Shown here one piece after another: positions 19,576 to 30,708 of a stretch of 64,000 nt of DNA. The DNA lies in NCBI RefSeq assembly GCF_000003195.3, contig NC_012873.2, forward strand, positions 6,905,894 through 6,969,893, in the 5' to 3' direction. Numbering within the stretch: position 1 is the stretch's first letter; each line of letters starts with the position of its first letter. This stretch comes from Sorghum bicolor (lineage: Eukaryota; Streptophyta; Magnoliopsida; Poales; Poaceae). The notes beneath the pieces were generated by a model. The model saw nothing but the letters and a program-made list of their open reading frames with translations. It was not told the DNA's origin and did not search any database. The translations under genes were made by a program, and so were the position numbers.

Positions 19576-20599
19576 AGAGCATCTCCAAGAGTTTGCCAAA
19601 ACCACTTGTTATCTTTTATTTTTGGCAAAATTAGAAAAATGAATGGTCCAACAGTTTGGCATATGGCTTGGCAAAATATGAGAACTTGCTATCCTTCGGT
19701 CCATCACGCGCATATTTGCGAGCTGTCTCCGACTTGGCATCGCGAGAATTGCCGCCCTCCTCTCCTCTCCCGCGCGCGTATGGAAACGTCACCGTACCCT
19801 TCGTATCCCACGCCAGAGCGGTTCCGCTTCATATACCGGACCGACTCCGAGAGTCCCCAGCGCCGACGTTGCTGATCCCATCGCCCAGATCGTGAAGGAC
19901 TCGAAGACACAACCGCGCGGTGGCTTGCCGAGTTCGTCAAGTCCGTGAAGGACTCGCCAAGTTCGTCAAGGACTCGTAGATCCCATCGCCACATTCCAGA
20001 GATCTCTCCCGTTCCTTTGAGGTATGTACCCGGCCTTGATCTAATCTCAGACTGCATCCATGCCTTGATTTGATTCCCTTCTATCTGTTGATTGGATTTG
20101 TTGTATGGTTCATATATGCCTTGATCTGGTTCATATGTTCTGCTAGAGTTGATCTTTGTGTCTGTGGAAGAGAGGGCCGATGGGAAGAACGACCTAGTTC
20201 TTGGAGTAGATGGCCGCCACAGCTGCAGGTTTCTGTTTACTGTCCGTGCTGGAAGAGAAGCTCGAAGAAAGACTGCCGCATGTGCTCGAGATCGATGACG
20301 GCGGCTGCAAGGGAAGCCGCGGCCTGGCGAAGAAGGCGAATAGTCACGCGCGGACTCGCGAGTCGCAGAGAAGAACCGCGGTCGCAGGCGGCGCGTGCGC
20401 GAATAGAGCCTCGGTCGCCCGTGCTGCTGGAAAAATTAGTTGATGGAGGTTTGGAAGTGGGGCCTACTTTTTTATTTTTATCAAGCTCATATGGCAAACT
20501 ATTGGATAGACTACAAAATTACACTTGTTATATGTTTTAGCAACTTGACAAATCACAAGATTTGGCAAGTGAATTTTGGCAAACTCTTGGAGATGCTCT
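19576..20599. mobile_element. Non-autonomous TIR transposon (~1.0 kb) with GC-rich interior
   Basis: The ends are AGAGCATCTCCAAGAGTTTG and its inverse, with imperfect pairing continuing for roughly 100 bp on each side ('ttttggcaaa', 'acttgtta'). The interior (19720-20440) is far more GC-rich than the surroundings and shows a possible donor 'gaggtatgt' at 20019. The 9-bp flanks tctttccta (19567-19575) and attttccta (20600-20608) match at 7 positions, which suggests a Mutator-like target duplication. The alternative 3-bp reading is TAA/TAT. I find no transposase in it. Confidence 0.65.
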
Positions 20600-20842
20600 A
20601 TTTTCCTAATAAATAGTTGCTAAAATTTTTGTCCGTCAGAAAATTCTGTTTGCCAACTCCTTTTGCCAGGTTCAGCTCGAACAACGTTTGGACTGGTTCT
20701 AGATGGAATTGATTTGCTATTGAGTTTGGTTATAACTGAGTTTGACTAGATGATGTAGTAGTTCGGGACAGGACAAATGAAAAAGAATAGAAAAAGGCAA
20801 ACCAAGATAATAGACAATTTTATATATTTTTTATTTGGATTA

Positions 20843-21080
20843 CTTAAAGATAAGTAATGTATTTATATTAGGATTAGAATTCCTAGCTATCAAGGTTACC
20901 CTATATAGTGTCAATATAAATCTAAAATCAAACTCTTGAATTAGAATTCCTATTTAGCTTACTCAAAAGATTGAAGTAATCTATTTATATTAGGATTAGG
21001 ACTCTTTCTAGCTATCAAAGTTACCATATATAAGACCTATATAAAACTGGAATCAAACTCCATATCATGTTAGAGAGCTA
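20843..21080 (+). repeat. Tandem duplication, ~125-bp unit
   Basis: Two diverged copies of 'tttatattaggattag...cctagctatcaaggttacc...atataaa...ctaaaatcaaactc' lie in tandem. Confidence 0.65.
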
Positions 21081-21207
21081 TTTTAACTCATATAAGCACG
21101 AGTTATATATAAGTCTGGACGAAAGAAACTCTGCATTATCAGAAAGTTAGAGAGAGACGGACAAACAATGGACGGACAAAAAATAGGCTGAAATTTTACC
21201 TCTTTGT

Positions 21208-21222
<15 letters not shown>

Positions 21223-21262
<40 letters not shown>
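21223..21262. repeat. (TA)n microsatellite
   Basis: About 20 TA repeats. Confidence 0.95.
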
Positions 21263-21264
<2 letters not shown>

Positions 21265-21299
21265 TAATAGAGATATAGGTATAGATTTGATAGCTTTTT

Positions 21300-21335
21300 T
21301 TTTCTCCCGTTGCAACGCACGGACATTTTTGCTAG
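21300..21335 (+). mobile_element. Helitron 3' terminus
   Basis: CTCCCGTTGCAACGCACGG, containing the palindrome CGTTGCAACG, is followed 8 bp later by CTAG at 21332-21335 and then T. This is the standard 3' end of grass Helitrons. I could not fix the 5' TC end to the left. Confidence 0.6.
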
Positions 21336-21336
21336 T

Positions 21337-21480
21337 AAAAACTAATTACGCAATTTATCTGTAAATCATGAGATGAATCTTTTAAGCCTAGTTACTTCAC
21401 AATTGGATAATGTTTATCGAATAATAAACAAAAGCGCTACAGTTCCGAAAACCGAAAAGTTTTCGGAACTAAACAAGGCC
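21337..21480. mobile_element. 5'-truncated GGCCTTGTTTAG-family MITE
   Basis: The right portion 'gatgaatcttttaagcctag...tcggaactaaacaaggcc' is present, and the left TIR is missing. It directly abuts the Helitron 3' end at 21335, so the Helitron probably inserted into or replaced its left half. Confidence 0.7.
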
Positions 21481-21987
21481 GTAACAACCAAACCGAATTA
21501 TATTTGTTATTAAAAAAATTATTTGTTTTCTGGCATAACAAAGCTAAAATACTAAAAAAGAACAATATATTACTGAGAAAAAAAGAGAACGAAAAATTAA
21601 TTAGTCCTAGGTCTTTAACCTTTGGTCCACCAATTTAATTAATTCTTAGACCGAAAACCAAATATGGTATTAGCATGAAAAGAAAAAAGACAAGAAAGAT
21701 TACATGAAGCATATAATCCAAAATAATATAGATGTCGTTACAGTGGCGAAGCTGCTGACGCCTGACGGCGGGAGACGCAGTGGCGGTTTCACGGGCACGG
21801 AGCCCTATGGGCTCTTGGCCTGGGCTCAGCCCACGTCGGCCCATGGGCTCATTTTTGTCGGGCCACAACATCGTGTCATAAAAACTGGGCTATATTCTTG
21901 AGTTATTAGTACTTATTAATTAGTGCCGTATTGATTTTCTAAGCAAGTAGAAGCCTGCTCAAATAACGATATTACAGTCCACGATCT

Positions 21988-22148
21988 GGAGTTGGGAGGA
22001 GGGGTTAAATGGGATTGAGTGGCCTTTCCCATAGAGCTTGGCCAACGAGCAAATGCGGCGCGGCAACCGCCAGCTCTCTCGTTGGAGCGAGGCAACCGCC
22101 AGCCTGTTGCTCGTTTGGATCCTTGCTCATCCCTTCTTCCAAACTCTT
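21988..22148. repeat. Small inverted-repeat element, copy 2 of 3
   Basis: Bounded by GAGTTGGGAGGAGGGG and CTTCCAAACTCTTTT. The ~120 bp upstream ('gtgccgtattgattttctaa') also matches the region upstream of copy 1, so 21760-22150 is paralogous to about 2100-2450. Confidence 0.45.
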
Positions 22149-22149
22149 T

Positions 22150-24100
22150 TTTTTTTCACGGCTCATGGTATTTTTAGGGCTACTTTGTTATAACCCTGCT
22201 ACTAATCGGTCAGTTTTTTTAAAAAAATCTTTTTACGGGCCACGCCAAGGTTCAGCTACTAATTGCATGCGGCACCGATGATGATTCATTGTAAATGGCT
22301 TGGACATCAAGAAAATTGAACATGTCACTACCATAAAACACAACAACAAAGCCACATGCGCATTCATGAACACACCTCTTGTTCCTATGAGCATTATTCG
22401 CATCTATGGCGTCACCATAGATGTCTCGCTATCGGCACATCGTCTACAGTCTAAAGAACAACACTATTAAATCTTAAAATAAATTCAGTAAAATGCGAGT
22501 CAAATCATGGACGTGGAAAGTTCGGATGAGACAATGTCTGGATTGAACAGATATTATAAAGGGACAGCTTCCCTTAAAAAAATATGCTCTTTTATAGTGT
22601 GATGACGGTGACTAGTGGGCATGCACATATTTATTTTATATATTCATAATAGAAGGTTTTAATAATAACAAACTTTCTAAAACTCAACTTCTGCGTAGCA
22701 AATTCTAATCCTAATAACAACTCAACAACTCATTATTGTGTTTACTTAAGAAATTCATAATAGAAGATTTTAAATAGGGAAACCCCAACTTATATACATG
22801 TCAGACATATACAAGTTTAAAACATGAAACTTGTATTAATATATTTATATTCAAAGTTCCTCTAATATTATATTGACTCTTTAACTAATGACAATATATA
22901 GTAAGAGAAATTGACGATCAAATCTATTTTAGTTGACATTTTCATGATCAAAATATGCTTATCATCTTAGGACGGAAGGAGTAATGAGCATGAAAATTGC
23001 CATCGTGCAACTTACAAGCATGACGTCATTCAAAGTTACACAACATCTATGTATACAAAAAATGATGATAAAGTTGGGCCTTCTAACAATTTTTCACTAC
23101 CATCTTTCATGCTAAATAATCAAAACATAAAATTTGATAAATTTGCATGCTTGAAAATTTGAATTTAGAAGACGCAAGGAACATAAGTTTCTCCATAGTT
23201 TTTCATCCCACCCCCTTGTTCATGTCTTATGTGTTCCAACCTTCTCCTACTTGGTTTTTATTTATTTTTTCGGTCTTCTTCTCCGACCCAACCCTCCCTC
23301 CCTTCTCCTACTCGGTTCCTCCTTTTCCCCCTAGTCTCCTTCCCCGACTCCAACCTCCATAATTCCCATGGCACAAATAAGACATGGTGAAAAGATACCC
23401 TAAAAGTAAAACTATGATAGACCTGGAACACAAGACTTCATAATATCAGAGGACATTTCCATATCACTATGTCAAGCCAACACTTGTGAGTTATAATATA
23501 AATCTTTTTTGACGGATAATTCTAATGTAAGTCATTTTCTATATAACATTTGGCCTATGTTTGGAGCGTTTTCAGCATATCATCTATACAAATTATTGTC
23601 TGGGTGCCAATCGGATGCATAAGCAATTAAGGGGAGCTCTCCCTATCTCAGGGTAATTAACTAATGAAATTAACATTAATATGGTATGGGCAATTTCTTT
23701 GAAGGACAAGTACTTGGCGGGTTCTTGAGGTGGTGAGCCAGCAAAGGCAAGCACGTCACGCGGTAACATGTCTTCAAGATTGGGCATGGACGATGTCAAT
23801 AATCCTCTCAAGTCGACGACAAGAAGAAATTAATTAAGGGTTTTCATTAGTGCGTCATGAACTATTTGCATCCGCTTATTAGCAACAACTACAAATCGGC
23901 TGGAAACAAGGCTTCTCGACTTGAGTGGTTTTTTTATGATGTTCCCATGTATCTTGGTAAGGGCTAAATTTTTATATGTATTTTCATTGTGAGTTCTTTA
24001 TGGATCTTGATACTGGTTTATTTTTCTCCAGTACAATGCACATACTTATTTTGCTATACGAATATGATAAGTGTAAATAAATAAGAGACCATGACTGCTT
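22150..24100. other. AT-rich stretch without a recognisable gene
   Basis: Mostly intergenic. A minus-strand open stretch at 23593-23811 reads MPNLEDMLPRDVLAFAGSPPQEPAKYLSF (in parts); it looks protein-like, but I do not recognise it and it has no visible extension, so it may be a gene fragment. 'ggacggaaggagta' at 22972-22985 resembles a single Stowaway end. Confidence 0.35.
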
Positions 24101-24275
24101 GAATCTTTAACTCCATAATAAGAAACAAAGATTTTTACCACTAAAGTATTTCCATTACATGTTCCGAATCATGACCCGTGCTAATATGAGTTGAACAACT
24201 CACTCACGTCAAGCAATAATATGAGGTCATATTCCAAGACATATTGGATCTCACTGCAAAACACGGACATAATTG

Positions 24276-24279
24276 CTAG
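24276..24279 (+). mobile_element. Helitron-like 3' end (CTAG)
   Basis: 'tcactgcaaaacacggacat' followed by 'aattgCTAG' and T resembles the family tail seen at 4768-4771. The upstream body ('gagttgaacaactcactcac') is related to the short Helitron-like element at 4472. Another head follows directly at 24282. Confidence 0.5.
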
Positions 24280-25069
24280 TTTATATCTATTTCTAATATA
24301 GCGAATAGATTCTTCCATCCATCTTTTTTGTTTTCTAAAATGCTCCAGTGTCCTCTGTGTCCTATACATGACCTAGGCTCGCAATCACGGGTCTAATGAT
24401 AATACAAAGTTCAATTTCAAGATGTACTGGATTCCACGTTCATCAACAAAAACAGAGCCAACAAGCTCCCAATCCCAATGGACGATCGATCAAGGAAAGC
24501 AACGCAAGGGACGTGAGAGACTTATACAACATGACCGCAAACCGTCATTGCCTGATCCACGCCATGAGTGCAATGGGTGCTCACTTCTGCCAGTTGCTGT
24601 TAGAAACATGGTTTAAATTTTTGATGATTTTGGGTGTGGCTGAAAGAAAATTTGGAACTTTCATATTACACTAACACATGCTACTTATTGTAAATATGTA
24701 ACTGTAACACATATTTTTTTTACTATTTATATTGTATATTCTTTTGTTCCCATGCATATGTAATCATAAATCTTGCTATGTTTTATTTTGATGTAACAAC
24801 TTCAAAAAATCATACTTCATTTAAGTATATATGTAATTTTTGGTCGAAGTTTGGGACGGCCGAAAACATTCTAATACCGAAATTGAAACCCTGATTAGAA
24901 GAACGAGTCTTTCTTTTTCTTTGGTCGCGGTGGCAAATCACAGCCACGTTTATTATACTAGGGAAACAAATAAATAAATAAAGTGGTCACGGGAGTCAGG
25001 TGCCTTATCAAAGCAAAGCCAGGTTTACCAGTGAAAAATAATAAAAACAAGGGAAAAATTAAAAAAAAT

Positions 25070-25141
25070 TATCAAAGCCAGGTTTCGATCCTGGGACCTG
25101 TGGGTTATGGGCCCACCACGCTTCCGCTGCGCCACTTTGAT
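25070..25141 (-). tRNA. Initiator tRNA-Met (anticodon CAT)
   Basis: A 72-nt cloverleaf on the minus strand: acceptor ATCAAAG / CTTTGAT, D arm GCGCAGCGGAAGCGT, anticodon arm GTGGG-CCCATAA-CCCAC with anticodon CAT, and T arm CCAGG-ATCGAAA-CCTGG, discriminator A. A1-U72 and the A-containing T loop are initiator hallmarks. From memory, the usual plant acceptor is ATCAGAG / CTCTGAT; here both strands changed together, so pairing is kept. A T8 run follows within a few bases as a Pol III terminator. It should be able to serve as translation initiator tRNA unless silenced with the surrounding repeats. Confidence 0.88.
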
Positions 25142-25642
25142 GTTTGTGACAATGGAGTCCTGTTACTTTATTTAAACACTAGTGACCAGTGGGCAGTGGC
25201 CACCCTTGTTAATTTAACTTCATGCTTCTTCATCCCATGGTAGCGTGATCATGACCCTCCTATGTGCCGTCCAAACCGTAAATATCTATACTAAACTAGA
25301 AATAATTTTGTTTGTCCAACTATTTTCTTAATTCTGCAAAGTGAGCGGTGCTAGACTAGATGATCAAGGCATTTAAGTACCACCTCGGCGACTCAGATTC
25401 AGCTCCCCATAGGGCGTATTCACTGTGTGGAGGTAAAAAATCCTCTCGCCTATGCACATTCTAAAACACATACATGTCTAATAACTGGACCACTCACACA
25501 ATAATAATGCCGATGTGTATAGGTGGGGCATAGGGTTTAGGAGTCTAAGGACTGGCCCATTTACATGGCAACGGTGCCGCTGTGTATGGGGGCATAGGTT
25601 TAGAGAATTTTCTTAGCCTGCATGAAAAGTCTTGTACCTTAA

Positions 25643-25848
25643 GGGCACTCACAATGCAGACTCTATCATAGAGTCTAAAGTTATTTATTACCTCGAACAA
25701 TGTGGACTTGAAGTCTAAATAAGACTTGGAGTCTTATTTTTTCTACCTCTTTCTTCAATAAATATGCTGCTACATCAGCAAAATACCATAAATAATATGT
25801 TGTTAATTGTTTTGGACTCTGTGATAGAGTCTTGCATTGTGAGTGCCC
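25643..25848 (+). mobile_element. Tourist MITE, GGGCACTCACAATGC family (206 bp)
   Basis: TIRs GGGCACTCACAATGCA / TGCATTGTGAGTGCCC are flanked by TAA at 25640-25642 and 25849-25851. It has the same length as the copy at 29214-29419, in opposite orientation. Confidence 0.92.
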
Positions 25849-25959
25849 TAAGTAGAATCCTCTTCCCGTAGGATGTTCTTTTTAGAAAAGGACATATTTA
25901 ATGTTGGGCAGAGAACACTTTCTTGTTGACTTAACTTGACTAAAGATTTTGTCAAGACT

Positions 25960-26730
25960 CACGGACTCTGTTACCATTTTAGCATGAAGTTTTAGAAAGT
26001 TGGAAATACAAAAACCTTATCCCGGTGGCAACGAAATATAGCATCATTTATTAACTCTACTTGCCTTTTTACCTATATAGTGTACATCTAGTTTATAAAA
26101 ACCTAACAAAACTAGTTTCACTTCTTTAATGATTACTTGTCTGATTTATGATTATGTATTTTACAAGTTTAAGCTGATTTGAGCATTTTTAGAAAACTAG
26201 TTTCACTGTTCTACTCTGTTGTAGCTTCGTTTAGCTTCCGAGACAGTAGAATGTAGATAGGCCTACCTAGGGGGGTGTCCCTCATTACGAAAACAATATC
26301 TGTTGCCATCGTCATGGAGGGATGCTGCATGGATATATATTGCTTGCACTTGCAAAACACACAATTTTTATATGTCATTCTTGTTCAGACTCTTCAAATT
26401 TTATTTCGCTCTGTGTTTCAACTTGAATGTTGACTGGAAGGGGGCTGCCCTTTGATGCCATACATCTTTCTCGTTTGAGTCTCCACACTAATGAGTATCT
26501 ACAGTGTATTATAAGCCGCATGATGATGCTTGGCAGTTGGCACCAGTAGCGTGCACCAAATTAAAACTTACTACAACTACAATTTTTGATGAACACTAAA
26601 AAGAAAAAAATGGCTTGAACTAATCTCAGGTAAATGGGAAACTTTGAAAATCGAATGAAAAAATAGTATGACTGATAGCTTGTGCTCCATTTATGTTTGT
26701 TTGTCCATATGTTGCAGCGAGAAGTTTAAT
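25960..26730. other. Gene-free stretch
   Basis: AT-rich sequence with no recognisable coding, tRNA or repeat signature. Confidence 0.4.
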
Positions 26731-27085
26731 TGATTAATCAACCCAAACTCACCACAATTGCAGATTGTTATACCTGGAGCACACTGAATTTGGTTCCGGA
26801 GTCATGGTCGGTGTTTTATCAAACATCTTGCAAGCAACCGTTTCTTAGGCTAGAGCAATACAAGAAAAGGAGCAGCAGTGGCAAAGACGAACCTTGGCAA
26901 GGACCTAGTGCATGATATGATGGTACATGGTAGGCTGCAAACTGTTGGCCAATCTCACCTTTTTCATCACTGAAAGGAACCTCTATCATGAGTCCCTTCA
27001 CTTCACGATGGAAGTATTGTAGGTTCAGAGTGGTGTTTTGGGGAGAAACAGACAGTACCGAGTAAGCCCTCAATATATTCGCACA

Positions 27086-27345
27086 TCACCTGATGTTATC
27101 TTCTTGAGAAGTGAGTACTTGTTCACCACTAATCAATATAGGAATCAATTTCTTAAGCATCCTAAAGCTTGCCTGTAGATGAAAGAAGGAGGTGTTGGCA
27201 TCACCATCGTTAAGGTAATGTTCCCGGGAGTGAAGCTGACCAATTCTTCTTTCAAGGGAGGCAAGAGCGAGACCAATAATGCTTTGCGTGGCCAATCTTT
27301 GCTAAGACAGTTTGGATTTGGAACATCGAAGTGGTGCATAACCAC
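27086..27345 (-). pseudogene. L1-type LINE ORF2 fragment
   Basis: The minus strand reads LNDGDANTSFFHLQA and LIPILISGEQVLTSQE, matching the GDANTKFFH region just before the RT domain of plant L1 ORF2. A neighbouring frame (27145-27345) carries the preceding part (KDWPRKALLVS), so there is at least one frameshift. It directly borders the copia fragment, and the downstream RT body is missing. Confidence 0.7.
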
Positions 27346-27359
27346 TTCTCATCAAAGTT

Positions 27360-28290
27360 AGTTTCTCGCGCCACCATGCTCTTCCTGACCATCTCAGCCT
27401 CCAAAAACATAACGTGTCTTGTTTCTATAAATTTCGTACGTCTGCCAGGACAATAGAAACGATAACATTTTGACTTATCTGGATAGCCAATGAAATGGTA
27501 AATGATTGTCTTAAAGTCTAGCCTTTCAATGTTTGGCAGCTGGACAACCCCACACACGTAAATGGTTATGTGAGGGTTCTCTTCCTGTCCACCACTCGTA
27601 TGAATGACGATTTTTAACGCTTCCATCCATAGACCTATCGGTAAAGTGGAGTAACTTATCATACTTCTCATCATATCCAAATATACGGTTGGATCTTTCA
27701 GCTACTCCATTCCTCCTAGGCTCGCCAATGTAGAGTACCGGATAACTATGCCGACAAGCAACGGCAACCATCGCTGACCTGCTACAGCTCATCAAGGATG
27801 AAGCCGATTGATGGATACAAGCGGAAGCTCCTGGTTTGAAAATTTTGGCGCAGGGATAGCTTCTTAGCATCTCGCGATCAATTTTGGTTGTTTTCTTTCA
27901 TAATGTAGATTCTCACAAAACACTAACGCGGGGAGCGGCACTTGTATAAGTTTCAAACTATTCTCTTCTAATACAATGATATGCACTCTCGTGCATATTC
28001 GAGAAAAAAAAACTTCGCAAAAGGTTCAGAAACTTGGCCATATGGGGTATGTCGACCGTACTACTCTCCAGCACGGTTGGATCTAATTATCTTAATCTTT
28101 AAATTGTGCTGATTTTCTACTTCAGCCTTAAATCTCTTACATTTATCCAATACTTTTGATCTTTTCTTAATTAGATAAATATAGCCATAGCGAGAGTAAT
28201 CATCTGTGAATGTTATAAATGAATCATAACCATCTACACTTTTCACAGAAAACATACCACAAATATCTGTGTAAATTATTTCCAACATTC
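27360..28290 (-). pseudogene. Ty1/copia integrase fragment, degenerate
   Basis: In minus-strand order: EIIYTDICGMFSVKSVDGYD and FITFTDDYSRYGYIYLI at 28288-28061 (integrase core, D..D region), then GEPRRNGVAERSNR and WTGREPSHNHLRVWGCP at 27870-27526, overlapping MISYSTLPIGLWMEALK and HFIGYPDKSKCYRFYCP at 27680-27252. Several frameshifts and internal stops are present, and RT and gag are absent. The fragment is interrupted by an L1 tail at 27895-28017. Confidence 0.82.
27895..28017 (+). mobile_element. 5'-truncated L1 tail inside the copia fragment
   Basis: 'cttctaatacaatgatatgc' followed by 'actctcgtgcatattcgag' and an A9 tract is the characteristic 3' end of grass L1 elements. It splits the copia integrase remnant. 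Confidence 0.65.
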
Positions 28291-28299
28291 CTGCGCTTC

Positions 28300-29210
28300 G
28301 TTTGGCATGTTTCTTTATTTTTCTAACATACTTTCTTTTAATACAATCAATACATTTTCTAAACCTAAAAATTCTATTGGCGGAAGAATTGATTTCTTAA
28401 TCGGTCGTTCTATTCTCCTCCTCGAAACATGGTCTATACGAAATGCCATAGTTTCGATGATACATCATGAATTCTCTTTTACTTATTACTTACATTCATA
28501 GACGAGGAGGCATTCTCATTTTTAGTGCTCACAACATTCACATTCACATGCTCGTCTTGTCGTTAGGCAAGACGAACACACTTATAATTAAATATAATCT
28601 TACATTGGCCATTACCAAAATGTATCAAATCCATCATTGTCTAAACATCAAACACTTACTGAGTTTCTATGCAAAGAGGGTACATAAAGGATATATGTAA
28701 GCTTTATCACTACCAAATTGGTGGAGTTCTTTTAGTATTTTTAATTAGTAGTAAAACACTATCACTAGTCATAACACTAGGGAATCCTCACTAGAAGACA
28801 TTTACTAGGAAAAGTTTGTATTAAATTTGAATATAAAACACTAGGAGAAGCCCACATTGCTAGGAGAAGTTGAAATTTTTGGTTGTGTTATCTTAGTAAA
28901 AAAAATTCTATATCTTGTGAACATTCTAGAGGGACAATTCCACTCTCCATCTTTAGTGAGTGAGAAATCCAAAATATAGGAGGACAATATTTGAATATCT
29001 ACTAATTAAAGAAATAGTTGAAGGACATTTTTCACCAAAATCTTGACTATATCCCTATCAAAATAAGGAAAGATATAAAGAGGCTTTGCTCGAGAGTGAA
29101 AATTTTGACTAGTGACACTAGCTAAATGCTTTGGTGACATAATGTAGATTTAGGTGACGAACAACGTGAATTAATGCTTATTTTTTGCTCTTCTATTTTT
29201 ATTTTGTGAC
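28300..29210. repeat. AT-rich stretch with an uncharacterised dispersed repeat
   Basis: No gene is seen. 28700-28890 is a diverged copy of 1510-1705 ('actagtcataacactaggga', 'gacatttactaggaaaa'). Confidence 0.45.
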
Positions 29211-29213
29211 TTA

Positions 29214-29419
29214 GGGCACTCACAATGCAAGATTCTATTACAGAGTCTAAGACAATTAATTACATATTATCTATAGTATTTTGCTGATGTGACAGCATAT
29301 CTATTGAAGAAAGAGGTAGAAAAAATAAGACTCCAAGTCTTATTTAGACTCTAAGTTCACATTGTTCAAGGTAATAAATAACTTTAGACTCTATGATAAA
29401 GTCTGTATTGTGAGTGCCC
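29214..29419 (-). mobile_element. Tourist MITE, GGGCACTCACAATGC family (206 bp)
   Basis: TIRs as at 25643, flanked by TTA at 29211-29213 and 29420-29422. The interior is the reverse complement of the other copy. Confidence 0.92.
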
Positions 29420-29527
29420 TTAAGCATAAAGAGAAGAATTAGTTGCTGTTCTGGCCAGATGCAAAAGCATGGGCGGATCTCTAGAACATGGATTAATTAT
29501 TCATACGGAAAAACATGCTTGTGCTTA

Positions 29528-29725
29528 GGCCAGTCTCAATGCATAGTTTCATGATACAGTTACCCAACTAGGTAACCGAGCCACGTGAGTTTTATGGGAA
29601 TGAAACTTATCTCTTATTTGATGAAACTCTTTCATTTAATGATCCTGTCAAGTCAGCAATTTTGCTTATGTGACACCTTATTTAATATGCATGACACTCT
29701 TATGAAACATGCATTGAGACTTGGA
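29528..29725. mobile_element. Tourist-like MITE, GGCCAGTCTCAATG family
   Basis: The left end GGCCAGTCTCAATGCATAG is preceded by TTA. The right end 'atgcattgagacttgg' is a decayed inverse. It is related to 34809-35002, and a further decayed relative lies at about 32595-32775 (ending 'ctactgagactgacctaa'). Confidence 0.65.
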
Positions 29726-29953
29726 GCAAACAATTAATGTGAGAAGGGAAAAACGGCCGAGGGAGTTCCATTTGAATTTATTCTTTATATCTATGTCATC
29801 AGCACGTTCCGGACTAGTGTCCAGATACTGGTTGCTTCTTCATTTGATGTGAATGAGCAGTCCACACAAAAATGGCTGAACATATCACGCTGTACCGATG
29901 GTCAATGTATGGTCCATTCGAATCATCAGTCCAACAAAAAAACACACACACAC

Positions 29954-29955
<2 letters not shown>

Positions 29956-30042
<87 letters not shown>
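29956..30042. repeat. (TA)n microsatellite, ~43 repeats
   Basis: A perfect TA run next to a short (CA)n run. Open frames through it are artefacts. Confidence 0.97.
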
Positions 30043-30043
<1 letters not shown>

Positions 30044-30254
30044 CTTAAACTTCCAGAGAGACCGAAAACAAAGATTGTAACTTTGGCCGCAGACTGTCCA
30101 TTTCAAATCCATCAAGTTTTATCAACTGGTATATCATATATTATATGTTAACCAGCCATTGATACTGACCATGGCGCCAAATTTAATGTGAAAAACTTTA
30201 TCATACATGCCACATATTATCCTGCCACTGATATTCACCATGCCAAATTTACCG

Positions 30255-30600
30255 TGAGAAATTGGAAGAACCCAAATGCCACATCCAACAATTTACTGCT
30301 CTTCGCCTCATTCGCTGGCTCGAAACATTCAAAGAGACAGACGCAACACTCTGGCCGAGTCTCAACATCTTCGCCGACATTAGCGACGAGGAGTTCAATC
30401 GTGACTAGAAATATCACACGATGGAGCGACATAAGCTCCCTACTTTGTGAAAAAATAAAGGCACGGCTACAAAGGTCAACCATGCTTGGCTCTAGCTTGG
30501 GGCGGCGAGGGGCGAACAACGAGGACTCAGCTGTGCAACTATTAGAGCATGAGATCGTGGATTGCGTTACGACAAGCGATGTCGACGCTTTCAAGTTAGT
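30255..30600 (+). pseudogene. Papain-like cysteine protease fragment, decayed
   Basis: In shifting plus frames I read NIFADISDEEFNRD (like the NxFADxTNEEF end of the I29 propeptide), then LPTL-stop-KNKGTATKVNHAW (like LPxSVDWRxKGAVTPVKxQG) and VQLLEHEIVDCVTTS (like LVxLSEQELVDCxT). Order and spacing fit a papain-family protein, with internal stops and frame changes. The catalytic Cys segment is not recognisable. This is a weak but ordered match. Confidence 0.45.
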
Positions 30601-30605
30601 GGTGA

Positions 30606-30708
30606 AGTTATACATATGGGGCATAGTGAGAGAGATGCAAACTGGCTTTCAAGTAAGTGTTGAAGTTATACATATGGGGCATAGTGAGAGAGAGATATGC
30701 AAACTGAA
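30606..30708 (+). repeat. Short tandem duplication (58-bp period)
   Basis: 'gaagttatacatatggggca' + 'tagtgagagaga' occurs twice, at about 30604 and 30662. Confidence 0.85.

Larger units (their letters stand above)
24282..25960 (+). mobile_element. Helitron-like segment, copy B, carrying a tRNA-iMet gene
   Basis: The head 'tatatctatttctaatatag...gattcttccatccatc' is followed by interior blocks collinear with 3118-4471: 'gagccaacaagct', 'caatggacgatcgatcaagg', 'gtggctgaaagaaaat', the tRNA, and 'acatatttaatgttgggcag...tttcttgt'. A MITE (25643-25848) and other sequence have been added in this copy. The right border near 25960 is approximate. Confidence 0.5.

Noticed and set aside
29849..30115. 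Open frames giving Tyr-Ile repeats
   Set aside because: They are translations of the (TA)n microsatellite.
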